Assembly (NCBI GenBank): GCA_036561005.1 | Contig: DATBQE010000140.1 | Location: forward strand, 93,935-157,934 | Source: PKWO01 sp036561005 | GTDB taxonomy: Bacteria > Pseudomonadota > Gammaproteobacteria > Burkholderiales > Burkholderiaceae_D | DNA: 64,000 nt | Direction of reading: 5' to 3' | Part shown: positions 1 through 9,342 of the stretch, in pieces | Layout: the number at the start of each line of letters is the position of its first letter | How positions within the stretch are numbered: position 1 is the stretch's first letter | Notes under the pieces: generated by a model | The model's database searches: none | What the model saw: only the letters and a program-made list of their open reading frames with translations | Told to the model about the DNA's origin: nothing | Program-made: the position numbers and the translations under genes

Positions 1-1
1 C

Positions 2-514
2 ATGGATCACTTTTCCCTGCCGGACGACGACCTGGCCGTCGCCCAGCGCCAAGGGCGTCTGCATCGTAATTTTCAGGGCTACTCGACGCATGCGGACTGC
101 GACCTGGTGGCATGCGGGGTCTCGGCAATCAGTTCTGTCGGCGGCACCTACAGCCAGAATGAAAAGACGCTCGACGCATACTACGAACGACTCGACGGCA
201 ATGCACTTCCCATCGCGCGCGGTCGTCAACTGACGATGGACGATACCTTGCGCCGCTTCATCATCCAGATGCTGATGTGTAACTTCGAATTGTCGATCGA
301 ATCGCTGGAGACCGCTTATCCCATCACGTTCACCAGCTATTTTGCGACCGAACTGGAGAAACTGAAGCTTCTGGCCAATGACGGCCTGCTGACCATCGAC
401 GCAGCATGGCTCAGCGTCACGCCGAAAGGACGGCTGTTGATTCGCAACATCTGCATGGCGTTCGACCGCTACCTCGGCGCACCGCAAGAACTGCGCTACT
501 CCAAGACAATCTGA
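2..514 (+). CDS. hemN: Oxygen-independent coproporphyrinogen III oxidase, C-terminal part
   Basis: The reading frame is open from the window edge, so this is the last 170 residues of a gene that starts outside. The LHRNFQGYST stretch and the C-terminal winged-helix-like region with MLMCNFEL match the HemN family, a radical-SAM enzyme that makes protoporphyrinogen IX precursors without oxygen. The catalytic CxxxCxxC region lies outside the window. In betaproteobacteria hemN often sits beside cbb3 oxidase assembly genes and is activated by FNR/Anr at low oxygen, which fits the next three genes. The first Met at position 2 is internal and not a start. Confidence 0.93.
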   Translation: MDHFSLPDDDLAVAQRQGRLHRNFQGYSTHADCDLVACGVSAISSVGGTYSQNEKTLDAYYERLDGNALPIARGRQLTMDDTLRRFIIQMLMCNFELSIESLETAYPITFTSYFATELEKLKLLANDGLLTIDAAWLSVTPKGRLLIRNICMAFDRYLGAPQELRYSKTI

Positions 515-525
515 AATTGTCGGCC

Positions 526-1332
526 ATGAACGCGTTCAGCCTGCTTCCGGTTTTCCTTGTCGGCCTGTTGGGCAGCGTGCATTGTGTCGGCATGTGCGGC
601 GGCATCGTCGGCGCCCTGTCCATGGGATCGCCTGCGGCAAAGCGTTTTCCTGTACCCGTTGTGGCGCTGGCGCAAACAGGCGCGGTGAATGCGGCACAGT
701 CAGTATCGTGGTTGCCTGCCCTGTTTCGCGTCGCATCCTACAATCTGGGAAGAATCGGCAGCTATGCCATAGCCGGCGCGCTGGCTGGCGGGCTGGCGCG
801 CAGCATTGTCTTGTTTGCCGACATCGCCGGCCTGCAGCTTGCTGCCTACATCGTTGCCAACCTGATGCTCGTATTGCTCGGAACGTATCTGATGGGTTCC
901 AGGTTCGGCCTTGTAAAGCTCGAACTGGCGGGGCGCGGCATATGGCGGCATGTGATGCCGTTGACCAGGAATCTGCTGCCGCTCGATAGCGCCTGGAAAC
1001 TGGTGTTGGCCGGCGCTATATGGGGCTGGCTACCTTGCGGCATGGTGTATAGCATGCTATTTACCGCATTGTTGTCCGGTTCCGCCACGACGGGCGCGGC
1101 AGTCATGATTGCATTTGGACTGGGAACGCTGCCCACCTTGCTCGTGCTGGGAATGTTCGGTGCGACCTTGCGCCAATGGACGCAGCGCAAGGCAGTGCGT
1201 ATTGCGTGCGGTGCGATTGTGCTCGCCTACGGCCTGGCCGGTTTTGTTCATGCCGCACACCCCTCGCAGGCAGTGCATGCAACCTGGCTTGATCGCCTTT
1301 GCATCAGCCCGGTCTCAGGAGTGACGCAATGA
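526..1332 (+). CDS. TauE/SafE (DsbD_2-like) membrane protein near the cbb3 assembly genes
   Basis: This 268-residue integral membrane protein starts at ATG 526, 11 bases after the hemN stop; a longer in-frame start at 406 would lie inside hemN and is rejected. Residues 19-26 read HCVGMCGG, the motif of the small 'sulfite exporter TauE/SafE' or DsbD-like group found beside ccoI and ccoS in many proteobacteria. About six hydrophobic segments are visible. A role in copper or thiol handling for cbb3 oxidase is inferred from neighbours; sulfite export is a family label, not a finding here. Its stop overlaps the ccoI start (ATGA), which suggests translational coupling. Confidence 0.8.
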   Translation: MNAFSLLPVFLVGLLGSVHCVGMCGGIVGALSMGSPAAKRFPVPVVALAQTGAVNAAQSVSWLPALFRVASYNLGRIGSYAIAGALAGGLARSIVLFADIAGLQLAAYIVANLMLVLLGTYLMGSRFGLVKLELAGRGIWRHVMPLTRNLLPLDSAWKLVLAGAIWGWLPCGMVYSMLFTALLSGSATTGAAVMIAFGLGTLPTLLVLGMFGATLRQWTQRKAVRIACGAIVLAYGLAGFVHAAHPSQAVHATWLDRLCISPVSGVTQ

Positions 1333-3968
1333 GCGGATTGGCACACCCGCTGTCGGAGGGCGCTACGTCGAATTTCACTGGCGCAGGCGCGCCGGCAGCA
1401 CGCACACCATGCTTCCATTGCGGCCTCGACGTACCGGAACATAGCGATTGGCAAGTCACGATCGATAACGTGGCAAGACCGATGTGCTGCCCCGGCTGCA
1501 TGGCGGTAGCCGCCAGCATCGTCGATTGCGGATTCGCCGATTACTATCGCACGCGGATCGGCTATTCGCTCACGGCAGATCAAGAAACGCTGCTGCCGCC
1601 GCAACTCGATCTGTACGACACGCCCGAGCCCTTGCCTGGAACGCAGACCGGCGCCGATTCGGCAAGCGCATGTGGTTTGTATTCGATCGAAGGCATGCAC
1701 TGCGCCGCCTGCGTATGGCTGATCGAACGACGCCTGGCGCGTCTGCCAGGCGTGCAAGGCGTCGAGGTCAATGTCGCCAACGCCAGACTCTGGGTGCGCA
1801 GGAATCCGGCGCAATGCAAGGCAAGCGATGTGTTGAAGGCGGTGCGCGAAATCGGCTACGCGGCCTATCCTTTCGATCCGGCGCGTCATGTGGAGCGACT
1901 TGAAACGGCGCGCAAGACTTTGTTTCGCCGGCTGTTTGTCGCCGGACTGTCCATGATGCAGGTCATGATGTATGCATTGCCCGTCTACCTTGCTACCGAC
2001 GGCACTATGGATGCCGACATGGAAGGCCTCATGCGCTGGGCCAGCCTGTTGCTCACGCTTCCCGCCGTCCTGTATTCGGCGCAACCATTTTTTGCGGGGG
2101 CTTGGGCCAATGTCAGGAGCCGGATGCCTGGCATGGATGTGCCGGTTGCGATAGGCATTGCCGCCGCGTTCGGCGCAAGTGTCGTTGCCACTTTGCGCGG
2201 AAGCGGCGCAGTGTACTTCGATTCAACGACCATGTTCATCTTTCTCCTGCTGTGCAGCCGTTACCTGGAACTTGGCGCACGCCGCCGCGCGGCCGCCACA
2301 CTGGACGATTTGCAGCATGCATTGCCTGCTTCGGCATGGAAGATGGATGGCTATCCGGCTGATCGGGCAACTGAACTCGTCGCCAGTGCGCAGCTGCGTC
2401 GCGGCGACATCATTTTCGTCAAACCCGGCGAGGCCATTGCTGCAGACGGCGTGATTCTGGAAGGAAGCACCTCGGTCGACCTTTCCCTTCTGACCGGAGA
2501 GAGCCGGCCGCAGCACGTGCAGCCCGGCGACAAGTTGCCGGGCGGCGCCATCAATTCAACGCAACCCGTCGTCTTGCGCGTGACCCAGGAGAGCGGTGCA
2601 AGCACGCTGTCTGTGCTGATGAAGCTCATAGAACGGGCCGGCGTCGGCAAGCCCGGCATTACTTATTGGGCCGACCGCGTGGCAGCCTGGTTCGTTGCCG
2701 CATTGCTGGTTGCCGCGATTATTGCCTTCGGCGCCTGGGAATGGATCGACCCAACGCGCGCCTGGCCGGTTGCCATCGCCATGCTGGTGGTTTCCTGCCC
2801 CTGCGCGCTGTCGCTTGCCATGCCGACCGCCCTGGCTGCTGCCACAGACCGGCTGCAGCGGCAGGGCGCGTTGATCGTGCAGCCCCATGTCCTCGAAACG
2901 CTGCATCGCGCAACACACGTGGTGTTCGACAAGACCGGCACACTGACGGCAGGTCAACTTCAGCTCAATCACATCGCGCTGTTCAATGGTTTCAACTCGG
3001 TGTCCGCCCTGCAGATCGCCGCCCGACTGGAAGCGGGAAGCCTGCATCCCCTGAGCAAAGCCTTGATCGACGCAGCCGAATTGGCCGGCAATCTGGCGGA
3101 CGATACGGCGCAGGCGCTTGAGGTGCAGCATATCGCCGGCGCCGGTGTTCAGGGACAGTTCTCAGGGCAGTTATATCGGCTGGGCAGCGCCGCATATGTC
3201 GGGAAATGGAGCGGCGCAATGGCAGAGCTAGACCCGGCCCCCGAAGATGCGAATTCCGTCTATCTGGGCGATACGGGTCGCTGGCTGGCCCGTTTCGACT
3301 TGAGCGATACCGTGCGCGCCGACGCGCAAGCCGTGGTGGACTATTTCAAGGGCACGGGCAAGTCAGTTGTTCTCTTGAGCGGGGACCGTTCGGTCCTGGT
3401 CGCGAAGATTGCGGGTGAGCTGGGAATTGATGCGGCAAGTGGCGACATGATGCCGGACCAGAAACTTGCGTACGTACAGGAACTGCAGCGCCACGGTGCC
3501 ATTGTTGCCATGGTGGGCGACGGTATCAACGATGCAGCCGTCCTGGGTGGCGCCGATGTTTCCTTTGCCATGGGCAACGGCACGGCGCTGGCGCAGACGC
3601 ACGCCGATTGCGTGCTGCTCTCGGGCGGCTTGTCGTCCCTGCGCAATGCATCCGTCGTTGCGGGCAGGACGCAAGCCGTGATTCGGCAAAATCTTGCCTG
3701 GGCCACGCTGTATAACGCCGTCGCCATTCCGGCCGCAGCCTTCGGCTTGCTCAACCCCTGGATGTCGGCCGTCGGCATGTCGCTCAGTTCCGCACTGGTG
3801 GTGCTCAATGCCTTGCGCCTGCGTGGCGGGAACAGCGCGACAGCACGATTTGTGACACGGAAACGGCGCAATCCGGCCGGGCAGGGCGACGCATCAGTTG
3901 GCCAGTACGGCGCACTGCGCCATTCATATCCTCTCGGCCGGGCCGCAACGGAAAGCGGGAGCGATTGA
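1329..3968 (+). CDS. ccoI: Cu+-exporting P1B-type ATPase for cbb3 oxidase assembly
   Basis: This 879-residue protein has an N-terminal cysteine-rich metal-binding region (CFHCG near residue 27, CCPGC near 53), an HMA domain with GMHCAAC (C125 and C128), the TGES actuator motif, the membrane CPC motif (C490, C492), the phosphorylated aspartate in DKTGT (D534), the HP motif (H573) and a GDGIND hinge. These are the marks of CcoI/FixI, which moves copper out of the cytoplasm for the CuB site of cbb3 oxidase. The start at 1329 overlaps the preceding stop, and 10 residues of a longer frame were discarded. ccoS follows one base after its stop. Confidence 0.93.
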   Translation: MSGLAHPLSEGATSNFTGAGAPAARTPCFHCGLDVPEHSDWQVTIDNVARPMCCPGCMAVAASIVDCGFADYYRTRIGYSLTADQETLLPPQLDLYDTPEPLPGTQTGADSASACGLYSIEGMHCAACVWLIERRLARLPGVQGVEVNVANARLWVRRNPAQCKASDVLKAVREIGYAAYPFDPARHVERLETARKTLFRRLFVAGLSMMQVMMYALPVYLATDGTMDADMEGLMRWASLLLTLPAVLYSAQPFFAGAWANVRSRMPGMDVPVAIGIAAAFGASVVATLRGSGAVYFDSTTMFIFLLLCSRYLELGARRRAAATLDDLQHALPASAWKMDGYPADRATELVASAQLRRGDIIFVKPGEAIAADGVILEGSTSVDLSLLTGESRPQHVQPGDKLPGGAINSTQPVVLRVTQESGASTLSVLMKLIERAGVGKPGITYWADRVAAWFVAALLVAAIIAFGAWEWIDPTRAWPVAIAMLVVSCPCALSLAMPTALAAATDRLQRQGALIVQPHVLETLHRATHVVFDKTGTLTAGQLQLNHIALFNGFNSVSALQIAARLEAGSLHPLSKALIDAAELAGNLADDTAQALEVQHIAGAGVQGQFSGQLYRLGSAAYVGKWSGAMAELDPAPEDANSVYLGDTGRWLARFDLSDTVRADAQAVVDYFKGTGKSVVLLSGDRSVLVAKIAGELGIDAASGDMMPDQKLAYVQELQRHGAIVAMVGDGINDAAVLGGADVSFAMGNGTALAQTHADCVLLSGGLSSLRNASVVAGRTQAVIRQNLAWATLYNAVAIPAAAFGLLNPWMSAVGMSLSSALVVLNALRLRGGNSATARFVTRKRRNPAGQGDASVGQYGALRHSYPLGRAATESGSD

Positions 3969-3969
3969 G

Positions 3970-4143
3970 ATGGAGGCATTGTATCTACTCGTTCCCCTAA
4001 GTATCGGCGTCGTATTCCTGGCTATCTGGGCCTTTTTTGCCATGTCCGACAGTGGACAATTTGACGATATGACCGGGCCGGCGGTGCGTCTATTGCTTGA
4101 CGACGACAGTAGTGTTGCAAAAAAGGGAGACCAGGACGAGTAA
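3970..4143 (+). CDS. ccoS: cbb3 oxidase maturation protein CcoS
   Basis: This is a 57-residue protein starting MEALYLLVPLSIG, with one transmembrane helix and the typical FFAMSDSGQFDD segment just after it, followed by a short acidic tail. CcoS is needed for cofactor insertion into the cbb3 oxidase, and the family is normally 45-70 residues long. It begins one base after the ccoI stop, so it is almost certainly co-transcribed with ccoI. A longer in-frame start inside ccoI was rejected because the family begins at MEAL/MEIL-like sequences. Confidence 0.92.
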   Translation: MEALYLLVPLSIGVVFLAIWAFFAMSDSGQFDDMTGPAVRLLLDDDSSVAKKGDQDE

Positions 4144-4260
4144 GACGTCGGCATTGTCCTCTCGGAAAAATATTCTGCTTGTTTGCGATGGAGACGGCGT
4201 AATATCGTTATCGGAAGATTGATTGAGCGCAATTACAATATCTCATCGGGAACAAATCTT

Positions 4261-4893
4261 ATGTTAGACCCAGCAATAGTCAAGAGAAGAGTGCTTCTCG
4301 TCGACGATGATCCGATCACCCTTGCAACCATCAGCCAGATTCTGAAAAAGGCCGGCTACGAAACGGCGCAGGCCAGTTCCGGCAAGGAGGCGCTGGAAAT
4401 TGCCGTTGAATTCCATCCCGATCTTGCCTTGCTCGACGTGATGATGAGTGAAATGTCGGGGATTGAGCTCGCCAAGTGTCTGCAGGAAATGGACAAGATT
4501 CCTTTCATGTTCATCTCGGCGCATGCAGAAGTCGAAATCGTGAAGCAGGCAACGGAATATGGCGCGGTCGGCTACTTGCTCAAGCCGTTCGACGTTGCAC
4601 AAGTCATCCCTGCATTCGAAGCCGCGCTAGGCCGCGCAGACGACATCCGTCGTTTGCGCAACAGCGAGGCAAACCTGACCGTGGCCCTCAATTCCGGACG
4701 CGAAACTTCGATGGCCGTGGGGCTGCTGATGGCAAAATACGGTGCCGACCGCAATACCGCCTTTGAAGTGCTGCGCGCCTATGCCCGCTCGAATCGATGC
4801 AAAATTAACGATGTTGCGGAGAATCTGCTCGCGGCGGAAGAGTTATCCAATAGTTTCAAGCGTTTGTTTGCGCGTCAGCCGGATAGTTACTGA
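4261..4893 (+). CDS. Response regulator with REC and ANTAR domains
   Basis: The 210-residue protein has a receiver domain (acidic DDD at 15-17, phosphorylation site D59 in LLDVMM, conserved KPF near 118) and an ANTAR domain in the last 70 residues (LNSGRETSMAVGLLMAKYG). ANTAR domains bind paired RNA hairpins and act as antiterminators, as in AmiR, NasR and EutV; this is family knowledge and no target was tested. The ATG at 4261 was chosen because the receiver fold starts right after it; an upstream in-frame start at 4183 adds 26 unrelated residues. The gene converges on the MASE1 hybrid kinase, a possible partner. Confidence 0.88.
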   Translation: MLDPAIVKRRVLLVDDDPITLATISQILKKAGYETAQASSGKEALEIAVEFHPDLALLDVMMSEMSGIELAKCLQEMDKIPFMFISAHAEVEIVKQATEYGAVGYLLKPFDVAQVIPAFEAALGRADDIRRLRNSEANLTVALNSGRETSMAVGLLMAKYGADRNTAFEVLRAYARSNRCKINDVAENLLAAEELSNSFKRLFARQPDSY

Positions 4894-5008
4894 TCGTCGC
4901 GTTGCATCACCCGGCATTTGATTTTGCGGGGCATGTCGTTGTGCTTATTCGCCGCCTATCATGCTGCTTCATGAATGCACCACCACAGACGTCGGCCGGA
5001 CACGCGAT

Positions 5009-8000
5009 TCAAGCAAGCTTACCTACCCGTATCTCCGCCCTGGCCTGCATTTCGTCCTGACCAGCAAGCCATTGCGCAGCGGCCGCCATGGTCCGGTCCA
5101 ATTTGCCGCCGGCAATGTGGAATAGTGAGTCGGCCAAGTCAATCATGCCGTTGTTGAGCGCTTTTTCTATCTCAAGCGTGGTTGCGGCAAAGTCCGTCGC
5201 CCCCAAGGCTCCCAGTGTGCCGCGCATCGCATGCAGTATCGCTGCCGATTCTTTAAAGCTGGCGGCGTGTAGCGCTTTACGGGCGGCCGTGAATTCTGCC
5301 GGAGAGGTTTGCACGACGTTGCGGATCAATCCGATGATTTTCTGTTGATATTCCGGGTCTTCTTCGCCCACAAGCAACAACGGCGCCGGGTCAAAGCAGA
5401 GCACCTCCCCGGCATTGCCAAGTGCCGATTTCTCAAACGCAGGGGTGGTATCCTTCGTTGGTTTTCCTTGCATGGGCAGGTGCCGCGCGATGGTGCCAAA
5501 CATCTGGTCGACGTTGATCGGTTTCGAAATGAAATCGTTCATTCCCGACGCCTTGCAATGCGCCTGCTCGGTCGCCATGACGCCCGCCGTCATGGCGAGA
5601 ATCGGCAACGTCAAGCCCAATTCCTCGCGAATTTTGACCGTCGCGCTGCAGCCGTCCATCATCGGCATCTGCACATCCATCAGGATCAAATCATAGTCGG
5701 CGTTTCTTTCGGCCATGCGCTCGACAGCCTGCAGGCCGTTTTCCACAGCGTCGACCATGGCACCAGCCTGTTCCAGCATGCTGCGCGCGACTATCTGATT
5801 GAGACGATTGTCTTCCACGAGCAAGATCCGTGCGCCGTCAATGCCACGGTTCAACTGGTGCAGGTAGGGCTCCGGTGCGCGCGCTCTCGGCATGCCCGAG
5901 TAGCCGATAGGGCTCTCGCGCAGGATGTCCATCAAGCTGGTTTTAGTGACCGGTTTGACCAGGACGGCATCGGCCCGACGCGGCACCTTGTCCCCCAGCA
6001 TTTTGCCGCGGCCGAAGGCGCTGACCATGATGGCGACGTAGGGCAGATCGTCTTGCAACGCGTCGCGAAGAGATATCATCGTGGCGACCCCGTCCTCCTG
6101 CGGCATTTGCCAGTCGATCAATATCATGTCGTAAGGCCGGTCGAATCTGGACTTTTTCACAGCCAGGGCAATTCCTTCCGCACCGGATGTCGCTACATCG
6201 GCGTGCCAGTCTAACGCACGGATCGTCCTGGACAAATAATCGCGGCTGGTCGCGCTATCGTCAATCACGAGTATTTGCAATGGTTTCTCTCGTGGATGAA
6301 CCGGCGCAGAATTCGGTGCAGTAGCAGGCGCGGCGACCTTCATCGGTATCGTCACCAAGAACTCGCTGCCCAAGCCGCTCTGGCTGCGCAATTGTATGTT
6401 TCCTCCCATCAGGTCGACCAGCCTCTTGCAGATGGCCAAGCCGAGACCTGTGCCGCCAAAACGCCTTGTTGTCGAAGAATCGGCCTGGGAAAACGCCGAA
6501 AAAACTTTCTCCTGCTGCGCCACATCCATGCCGATACCGGTATCGCTGATACGAAAACGCAAGTTGACCGTTTCTGCAGCGCCGCCGGCCCCGACATGTT
6601 CGAGATCAACCAGCACCGCGACCTCGCCGCGCTCGGTGAACTTGATCGCATTGCCGGCCAGGTTGATCAATACCTGCTGAAGCCTTAGCGCATCGCCAAC
6701 CAGGTGCTGCGGCACGTCAGGCTCAATGCCGATCGCCAATTCCAGATCCTTCTCTCCCGCGTTGACGGTCATGATCGCCGCAAGGGCATTGAGCACTTCA
6801 CCCAAGTCGAACGCTTCCTCGGTCAAGTCCATTTTCCCCGCCTCGATTTTGGAGAAATCGAGGATGTCGTTGAGAATGCTCAGCAACGAACGACCGGAGT
6901 CGCGAATCATGTCGAGGTAATTGCGTTGATCCGGCGTGAGCGGCGTGTTTTCCAGCAAGTGCGCCATGCCCAGCACGGCATTCATCGGCGTGCGGATCTC
7001 ATGGCTCATGTTGGCCACGAATTCGCTTTTTGCGCGGCTGGCCGCCTCCGCCAGCTCTTTGGCCTTGATCAGCGACAACTGCAATTGGTTCTGAAGCGAG
7101 ATATCGCTGGCGATGCCGAGGTATCCAGTGGGACAGCCGTCTGCATCGAGTATCGCCGTCAACACCAGGCGTACCGGCAGGAATGTACCGTCCTTGCGCC
7201 GGTATGTCCACTCGCGCACGTCCGCTTTGTCGATGCCGACATTGGCGGCAAACACCTCGAACTGCCTCACGCGCCGCCCCAGCTCATTCGATAGCGCTGC
7301 GCTCCGCGCCGCAAGTTCCTCGGGCAGATGAAAGAGAGCGGGCGTGGCAATGCCGACGATTTCGTCGGCGCGGTAGCCGAGCATGCGTTCGGCCCCTGGG
7401 CTGAAGACGCGTATCTTTCCCAGCATGTCGGTTGCGATGATGGAAAACTCGCTGGCGGCATCAATGATGCCCTCCAGTTGCATGCGGGCTACCGACTGAT
7501 CCTGCTGCGCCGTCTTGAGCGACGTGATGTCGTTGACGAATGCATAGAACCCTTGAATTTCATCGCCGACCCGGTCCGGAAGGTAAGAAGCAAGCGTATG
7601 ACGTACATTGCCGCTACGGTCCGTGATGGTGCGTTCGAATACCGGCGACTCGCCGCGCAGAACGGCTTCGATGTATGGCAAATTCAATGCATACCGCTCC
7701 TCACCTACCACGTCGCGAATGTGCATGTCGCGTAACTTTTCCGGGCTTGCGCCGAACCATTCGATATAGGCACGATTGGCGAAACGATTCCTTAAGTTGC
7801 GATCCCAATAACCGATCATCGCCGGCGTATGATCAATGATGGTATGCAGGTCTTGATGACTGCGCCGCAGCGCGTCTTCCGCACGCTCGCGCAATTTTTC
7901 CTTTATCAGGTTTTGATTGATTCCAGCCGCCATCAGCATGGGCGGAACGAAGGTCAGTAGCAAGGGCAGATAAATTTGCAGGATTTGGCCATGCAATTGG

Positions 8001-8773
8001 GACGCCGCCGCAAAATTGCCGGTTGCGATGGCGCCTCCAATAGCCACGACCGAAATGCAGACCAACACGGCAACACTTTCGAAATTGAGAAACACTGCCG
8101 AGATCGTCAGCGGCGCCATGATATAGACGAAAGGAAAGGGCAGATTGGCCAAGGTATAGGTGCCGACGCAAATTATTGTCAACGTCCACATTGCGGTCTT
8201 GCGCCATGCAATTGTCGCTGCCATGATCCTGAATCCGCGCTGCAAGCAAAGAAAGGCGACGGGCAATAAACCGACTGAAGCGATGGTTGAAGCCGCGTAG
8301 CGTGCAGACCAGATTTGCAGGAAATCCCCCGGGCCGGAGAGCCACGAAGTGGCGGCGCCGATGCTAGCGCCGGCTAGCGCCGGCAATACGGTTGCAGCAA
8401 TGAGGAAGCGCAGGAAATTTTGCGGACCTTCCGCGAACACGCCGGCACAGTTTGTTTTGCGCAGTAGGATAGCCGCAAGCCACATTTCGATCACATTAGG
8501 CGGTAGAAATGCAAGGGAACGCAGGACCTTGTCACCAAGCGTCAAATGGGCCGCCACACCGGCCAGTGCTGCTGCGATGAGTATGACAGGCGTGAGGGAT
8601 TTCCTTGAGCAGGCAAGAAACGCAACGCCCACGGCATTGGCGAACCACAATGTGGAGATATGGCCGGGTTGCCGCGCAAAAAAGGCGGCGCACAGGGCCA
8701 GGATGAAATAGCAAAATGCAAACCCAAGAATGCGCTGTGCAGTCTCAACCGGATTCATGTCCGGCTTTGCCAT
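5009..8773 (-). CDS. Hybrid sensor histidine kinase: MASE1, two PAS, HisKA, HATPase, two REC, Hpt
   Basis: This 1254-residue protein has about eight N-terminal membrane segments of MASE1 type (residues 1-290), PAS-like domains (about 310-415 and 430-560), a HisKA dimerisation domain with ANMSHEIRTPMN (H near 593), an ATPase domain with DTGIGM and GGTGLGL, two receivers (DWQMP near 886, DVQMP near 1033) and a C-terminal Hpt domain with its histidine in HAMRGTLGALGA (near 1182). The phosphorelay is therefore His-Asp-His in one chain; the first REC is more divergent and may be structural. The signal is unknown. It reads towards the ANTAR regulator and away from the chemoreceptor gene. Confidence 0.92.
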   Translation of the reverse strand: MAKPDMNPVETAQRILGFAFCYFILALCAAFFARQPGHISTLWFANAVGVAFLACSRKSLTPVILIAAALAGVAAHLTLGDKVLRSLAFLPPNVIEMWLAAILLRKTNCAGVFAEGPQNFLRFLIAATVLPALAGASIGAATSWLSGPGDFLQIWSARYAASTIASVGLLPVAFLCLQRGFRIMAATIAWRKTAMWTLTIICVGTYTLANLPFPFVYIMAPLTISAVFLNFESVAVLVCISVVAIGGAIATGNFAAASQLHGQILQIYLPLLLTFVPPMLMAAGINQNLIKEKLRERAEDALRRSHQDLHTIIDHTPAMIGYWDRNLRNRFANRAYIEWFGASPEKLRDMHIRDVVGEERYALNLPYIEAVLRGESPVFERTITDRSGNVRHTLASYLPDRVGDEIQGFYAFVNDITSLKTAQQDQSVARMQLEGIIDAASEFSIIATDMLGKIRVFSPGAERMLGYRADEIVGIATPALFHLPEELAARSAALSNELGRRVRQFEVFAANVGIDKADVREWTYRRKDGTFLPVRLVLTAILDADGCPTGYLGIASDISLQNQLQLSLIKAKELAEAASRAKSEFVANMSHEIRTPMNAVLGMAHLLENTPLTPDQRNYLDMIRDSGRSLLSILNDILDFSKIEAGKMDLTEEAFDLGEVLNALAAIMTVNAGEKDLELAIGIEPDVPQHLVGDALRLQQVLINLAGNAIKFTERGEVAVLVDLEHVGAGGAAETVNLRFRISDTGIGMDVAQQEKVFSAFSQADSSTTRRFGGTGLGLAICKRLVDLMGGNIQLRSQSGLGSEFLVTIPMKVAAPATAPNSAPVHPREKPLQILVIDDSATSRDYLSRTIRALDWHADVATSGAEGIALAVKKSRFDRPYDMILIDWQMPQEDGVATMISLRDALQDDLPYVAIMVSAFGRGKMLGDKVPRRADAVLVKPVTKTSLMDILRESPIGYSGMPRARAPEPYLHQLNRGIDGARILLVEDNRLNQIVARSMLEQAGAMVDAVENGLQAVERMAERNADYDLILMDVQMPMMDGCSATVKIREELGLTLPILAMTAGVMATEQAHCKASGMNDFISKPINVDQMFGTIARHLPMQGKPTKDTTPAFEKSALGNAGEVLCFDPAPLLLVGEEDPEYQQKIIGLIRNVVQTSPAEFTAARKALHAASFKESAAILHAMRGTLGALGATDFAATTLEIEKALNNGMIDLADSLFHIAGGKLDRTMAAAAQWLAGQDEMQARAEIRVGKLA

Positions 8774-9342
8774 TATGGCCTCCCTTTCCTGAATCGGTCC
8801 GATTTTACGCCTAATGGGCTTGGCATCGTCAAACTACGGATTGCCTCATTTTCGATACGCTGCGGCCATTGAGTTGCACCTGAGGCAATTTCTTTTTTGT
8901 ATTTCTCGCATTTGTTAAATAGTGCAAGTTATTATTTCTTCAGGGAATATTTCGCCTATACTAGCCCTTAGAAACTCCCTAAGCATTAAAGATTTTTGTT
9001 GCCAGACAACCCACGTTTGCTTGTTTGACAATTGTAACTTCGGCCTACTTCTCATAAGTGGTTCGCCATCATCTTCCCTTCGGCCAAAATTCCGCCGAGT
9101 ACCAGTAAGAAACAGCAATCCTGTCGGCGTCGGTCGCACGGGCTGTGCGCTGCTGGATCCAACCAGCTTGCTTACCCATCGAATGCATCGACGCATTACA
9201 TGTGGATTCGAACACCTCTCTGTTTGAATACACGGTCTCGCGTGTTAAGGATTGCGATCAGTTGACATCGGATCTCATGCCGTGGTGGCGAGGTATTCGA
9301 AGTCAGTTCATTTGTGCCGTCAAAAATAGTATTGGAATATCC
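8774..9342. other. Intergenic region between divergent kinase and chemoreceptor genes
   Basis: About 570 bases carry no convincing gene; short open frames on both strands lack ribosome binding sites and recognisable motifs. The stretch around 8880-9000 is AT-rich and contains a TATACT at 8957-8962 that could be a -10 element, but no good -35 lies at the right distance. The region must hold the promoters of both divergent genes. Confidence 0.5.

Noticed and set aside
4217..4235. FNR-like site TTGAT-TGAG-CGCAA before the ANTAR regulator
   Set aside because: The second half site matches poorly (three of five), so it is not comparable with the other boxes.
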